A DNA stretch of 64,000 nt, taken from the NCBI GenBank assembly GCA_948146395.1, contig OX411557.1, positions 35,690,077 to 35,754,076 of the forward strand, in the 5' to 3' direction. The notes beneath the pieces are model-generated. The model was not told where the DNA came from. It made no database searches and was given only the letters and a program-made list of their open reading frames with translations. The position numbers and the translations under genes are program-made. Of the stretch, positions 60,201 to 63,200 are shown piece by piece (position 1 is the first letter of the stretch; each line of letters opens with the position of its first letter). The DNA comes from Fragum whitleyi (lineage: Eukaryota; Mollusca; Bivalvia; Cardiida; Cardiidae).

Positions 60201-63200
60201 TCACTGGAACGATCCTTGAGTGACCCTCTATCAGTCTACAAATTTTTTGTGTGATCAGATTAAATAAGAACCTAGCCTCTTTGTCCTTAAACTATTTTAA
60301 TGAACTCTGACAATGAACAACATCTGAAATGACAATGAATGAAATGCTCAGTATTGCTCAATGGACACACATCATTATTTAGTACAGTAAAATAGGAGCA
60401 GAGGAGCAATGAAGAAGGGACCTAACTCTGAACTGACTAGAGTTGACTGCTGTAACCCAGGAGATATATCAAGTAATTATAACCCGGTACATCTCACATA
60501 ATCCTGTACAGATGAAAAATATGTCTTTTATGGACGGAGGTCATTTCTCTATATGTTATATAGTGGTAACTTTGAAAACCATATACTCAGAATCTAACAA
60601 ATGGATATCAACCAAATTTCACTGGAATGATTCTTTAGTGATCCTTTATCAGTGTACAAAAAATTATTGTGAACAGAAGAAAAATATGTATTTTATGGGC
60701 GGAGGTCATTTCTCTATATATTATATTGTGGTAACTTTGAAAAACATTTACTCAGGATCTAACAAATGGATATCAACTAAATTTCATTGGAATGATTCTT
60801 TTGTGATCCTCAACAGGTCTATAAATAATTATTGTGATCAGATGAAAAATATGTATTGTATGGGCGGAGGTCATTTCTCTATATGTTTTATATTGCAAAG
60901 TTTGAAAATCACTTACTCAGAATCTAACTGATGGATATCAACCAAATTTCAATGGAATGATTCTTTAGTGATCCTTTATCCGTCAACAAAAGATTATTGT
61001 GATCATATGAAAAATACAGGTATGTCTTTTATGGGCTGAGGTCATTTCTTCAGATAGGTTATATGGTGGAATATCCAATATAGGGTAAAAAAAAAATCCT
61101 GAAAGTTTAAACAGATGGATTAGATATCATGGTAATTTTTATTTCTGTGAAGTTGTATAAATCTGCTAAAATTATTTTGATTAGATGAACAGCATATTTT
61201 CTTATTGGCAGAGGACATTCTTACATATATATGACATGAATATTTGATCACCCTTTTGGTATCACCTAAATGACAATTTTTTCCAGACTTAAAAAATGTA
61301 ATAGGTGTAAAGATTATAGATTAGAAGGAACAAAACCTTTGTTGAAATCCAAATGTATAGAAACATTAGTTGAAATAAGTAGCCTGAGAATACCCCCTGA
61401 GAATTGGTCAGTTCAGTTGAACAAAGGGTGACTGCACAGAGAGTTCAAGTGGTGTAACATGATGTTCTGACCTCCTGAGGTTCAGAGTTAGAAAATTTTT
61501 TTTTGATGACAAATAATTATTGTTCAGTAACATCCTTTTAGTAGTGTTTAATGAAAAGCGGAAAGATCTACAATCAAAATTTTGAAGACAAAGTACCAGT
61601 ATATTGTGCATTAACATTCTGTTAGTGTTGAAATGTTTATATTTGGATTTTAACCAAATTTCACTAGAATGATCCTTGGGTGACCCATTATCAGACTGCA
61701 CAAAATTATTGTCATTATATGATAAATATTTGTGTAACAGGTACAGGTCAATTTTCAATGTTATTCACTGATCATGAGTTTTTTATGCTTAAACATTTCA
61801 GCATATGACACTTATAAACGCTTTACTTGAAATAAACATTCACTTTATTTTTCACTTCCATTCTCGTTTAAACAGCCTTATCATCCTCTAATATTGATTA
61901 TCAGGATATTCAGGCCTGTGGAGAAAATCAGGCACTCAAGCGCCTCTAGTTTTATAAATGATAAGATAATGATTGGGCAATGTTATTGATGCGTGCTGTT
62001 ACATTAATATGAAATTGTTGAAGCCTTTTATTGGACTTTAAATATCCTTTCATCAATGTTATTATCAATACTATTGATAATGTTTCAGTCCCCTTAATTC
62101 AAAAGAATTATTTCTGTGGTAAACTTTAAAGTAAATCTTTTTTCAGGTGTTCAGCATCCATTACCTCCTCAGAACCTTTCAGAAGGGAACACAACCTTTA
62201 AAAAAGGTCATGTGGACCTCACCATCCATTGGCAGCCACCTCAATACTCAGATATTCCTGTGTGGAAATACTTGGTAATTTTTTACTACTCTTCTATGAA
62301 GAAAATGCTGTTGCACATTTGCTTAGCAAATGTGCAACAGCATCTTCTCCGTAATAATCCTTTCTGTATCGCAAAGGTTTGGAAATATCAATCGTCTTTT
62401 AAGTATTGATCAGATTTAAAATTTATGTCTTTGTAAAAAAAGGTCATGTGGACCGCACCATCCATTGACAGCCACCTCAATACTCAGATATTTCTGTCCG
62501 TAAATACATTGTACTTGGTAAGTTTCTTACAACACTAGACCTATTATGGATAGAATGATATTGCACATTTGTTTAGCAAATTTGCAACAGCATTTCCTAC
62601 ATAATAATCCTTTCCATATCAATATAGGATATTGTTCAGAATTTGATTAATGCCTTTGTAAAAAAAGGTCATGTGGACCTCTTCATCGATCGGCAGCCAC
62701 CCCAATACATGTACTGAGAAATTCCTGTTTTGAAATTCTTGGTAAGTTTCTTAATGTAATGTTCCATAATATTTTATTCGAAGAAAGGAGGTATGGTATT
62801 CCATCTTTCACACAATTATGTCTGTGATTCATAAATTCATCAAGTCCCTAAGATCGCCTTAATGACCTTGTGTTATGGGCCGTCATCTCTTGACCTCAAT
62901 GTCTGTGGTTCGAGCCCCAATGTTATTAGGTTGTGTTTATGGGCAAAACACTTAAGTAGCCAACCCCAGTCAACATAGTTACAGAAATGTGTTGCAGAGA
63001 TTTTAAAACCCTGTCTCTTTTTCATGGAAGCAAAATCATCTGGATCTAAATGCCTATACTTTTGTTGCAATCGAACTGAAATAGATTGTAATGAATCAAG
63101 TCTTAGATGTTTGTTCCTTATGATAGGTTATCTCAATGGATCTTTTCAGATTTCTTGGAGAGAGATTGTTACAAAAATCAGTCCAGTTATTCTTCGAATA

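Noticed and set aside
60443..60931. 162-codon frame with three similar blocks
   Set aside because: It is three monomers of about 165 bp (55 codons each) of the tandem-repeat element; no domain, and interrupted elsewhere in the same element.
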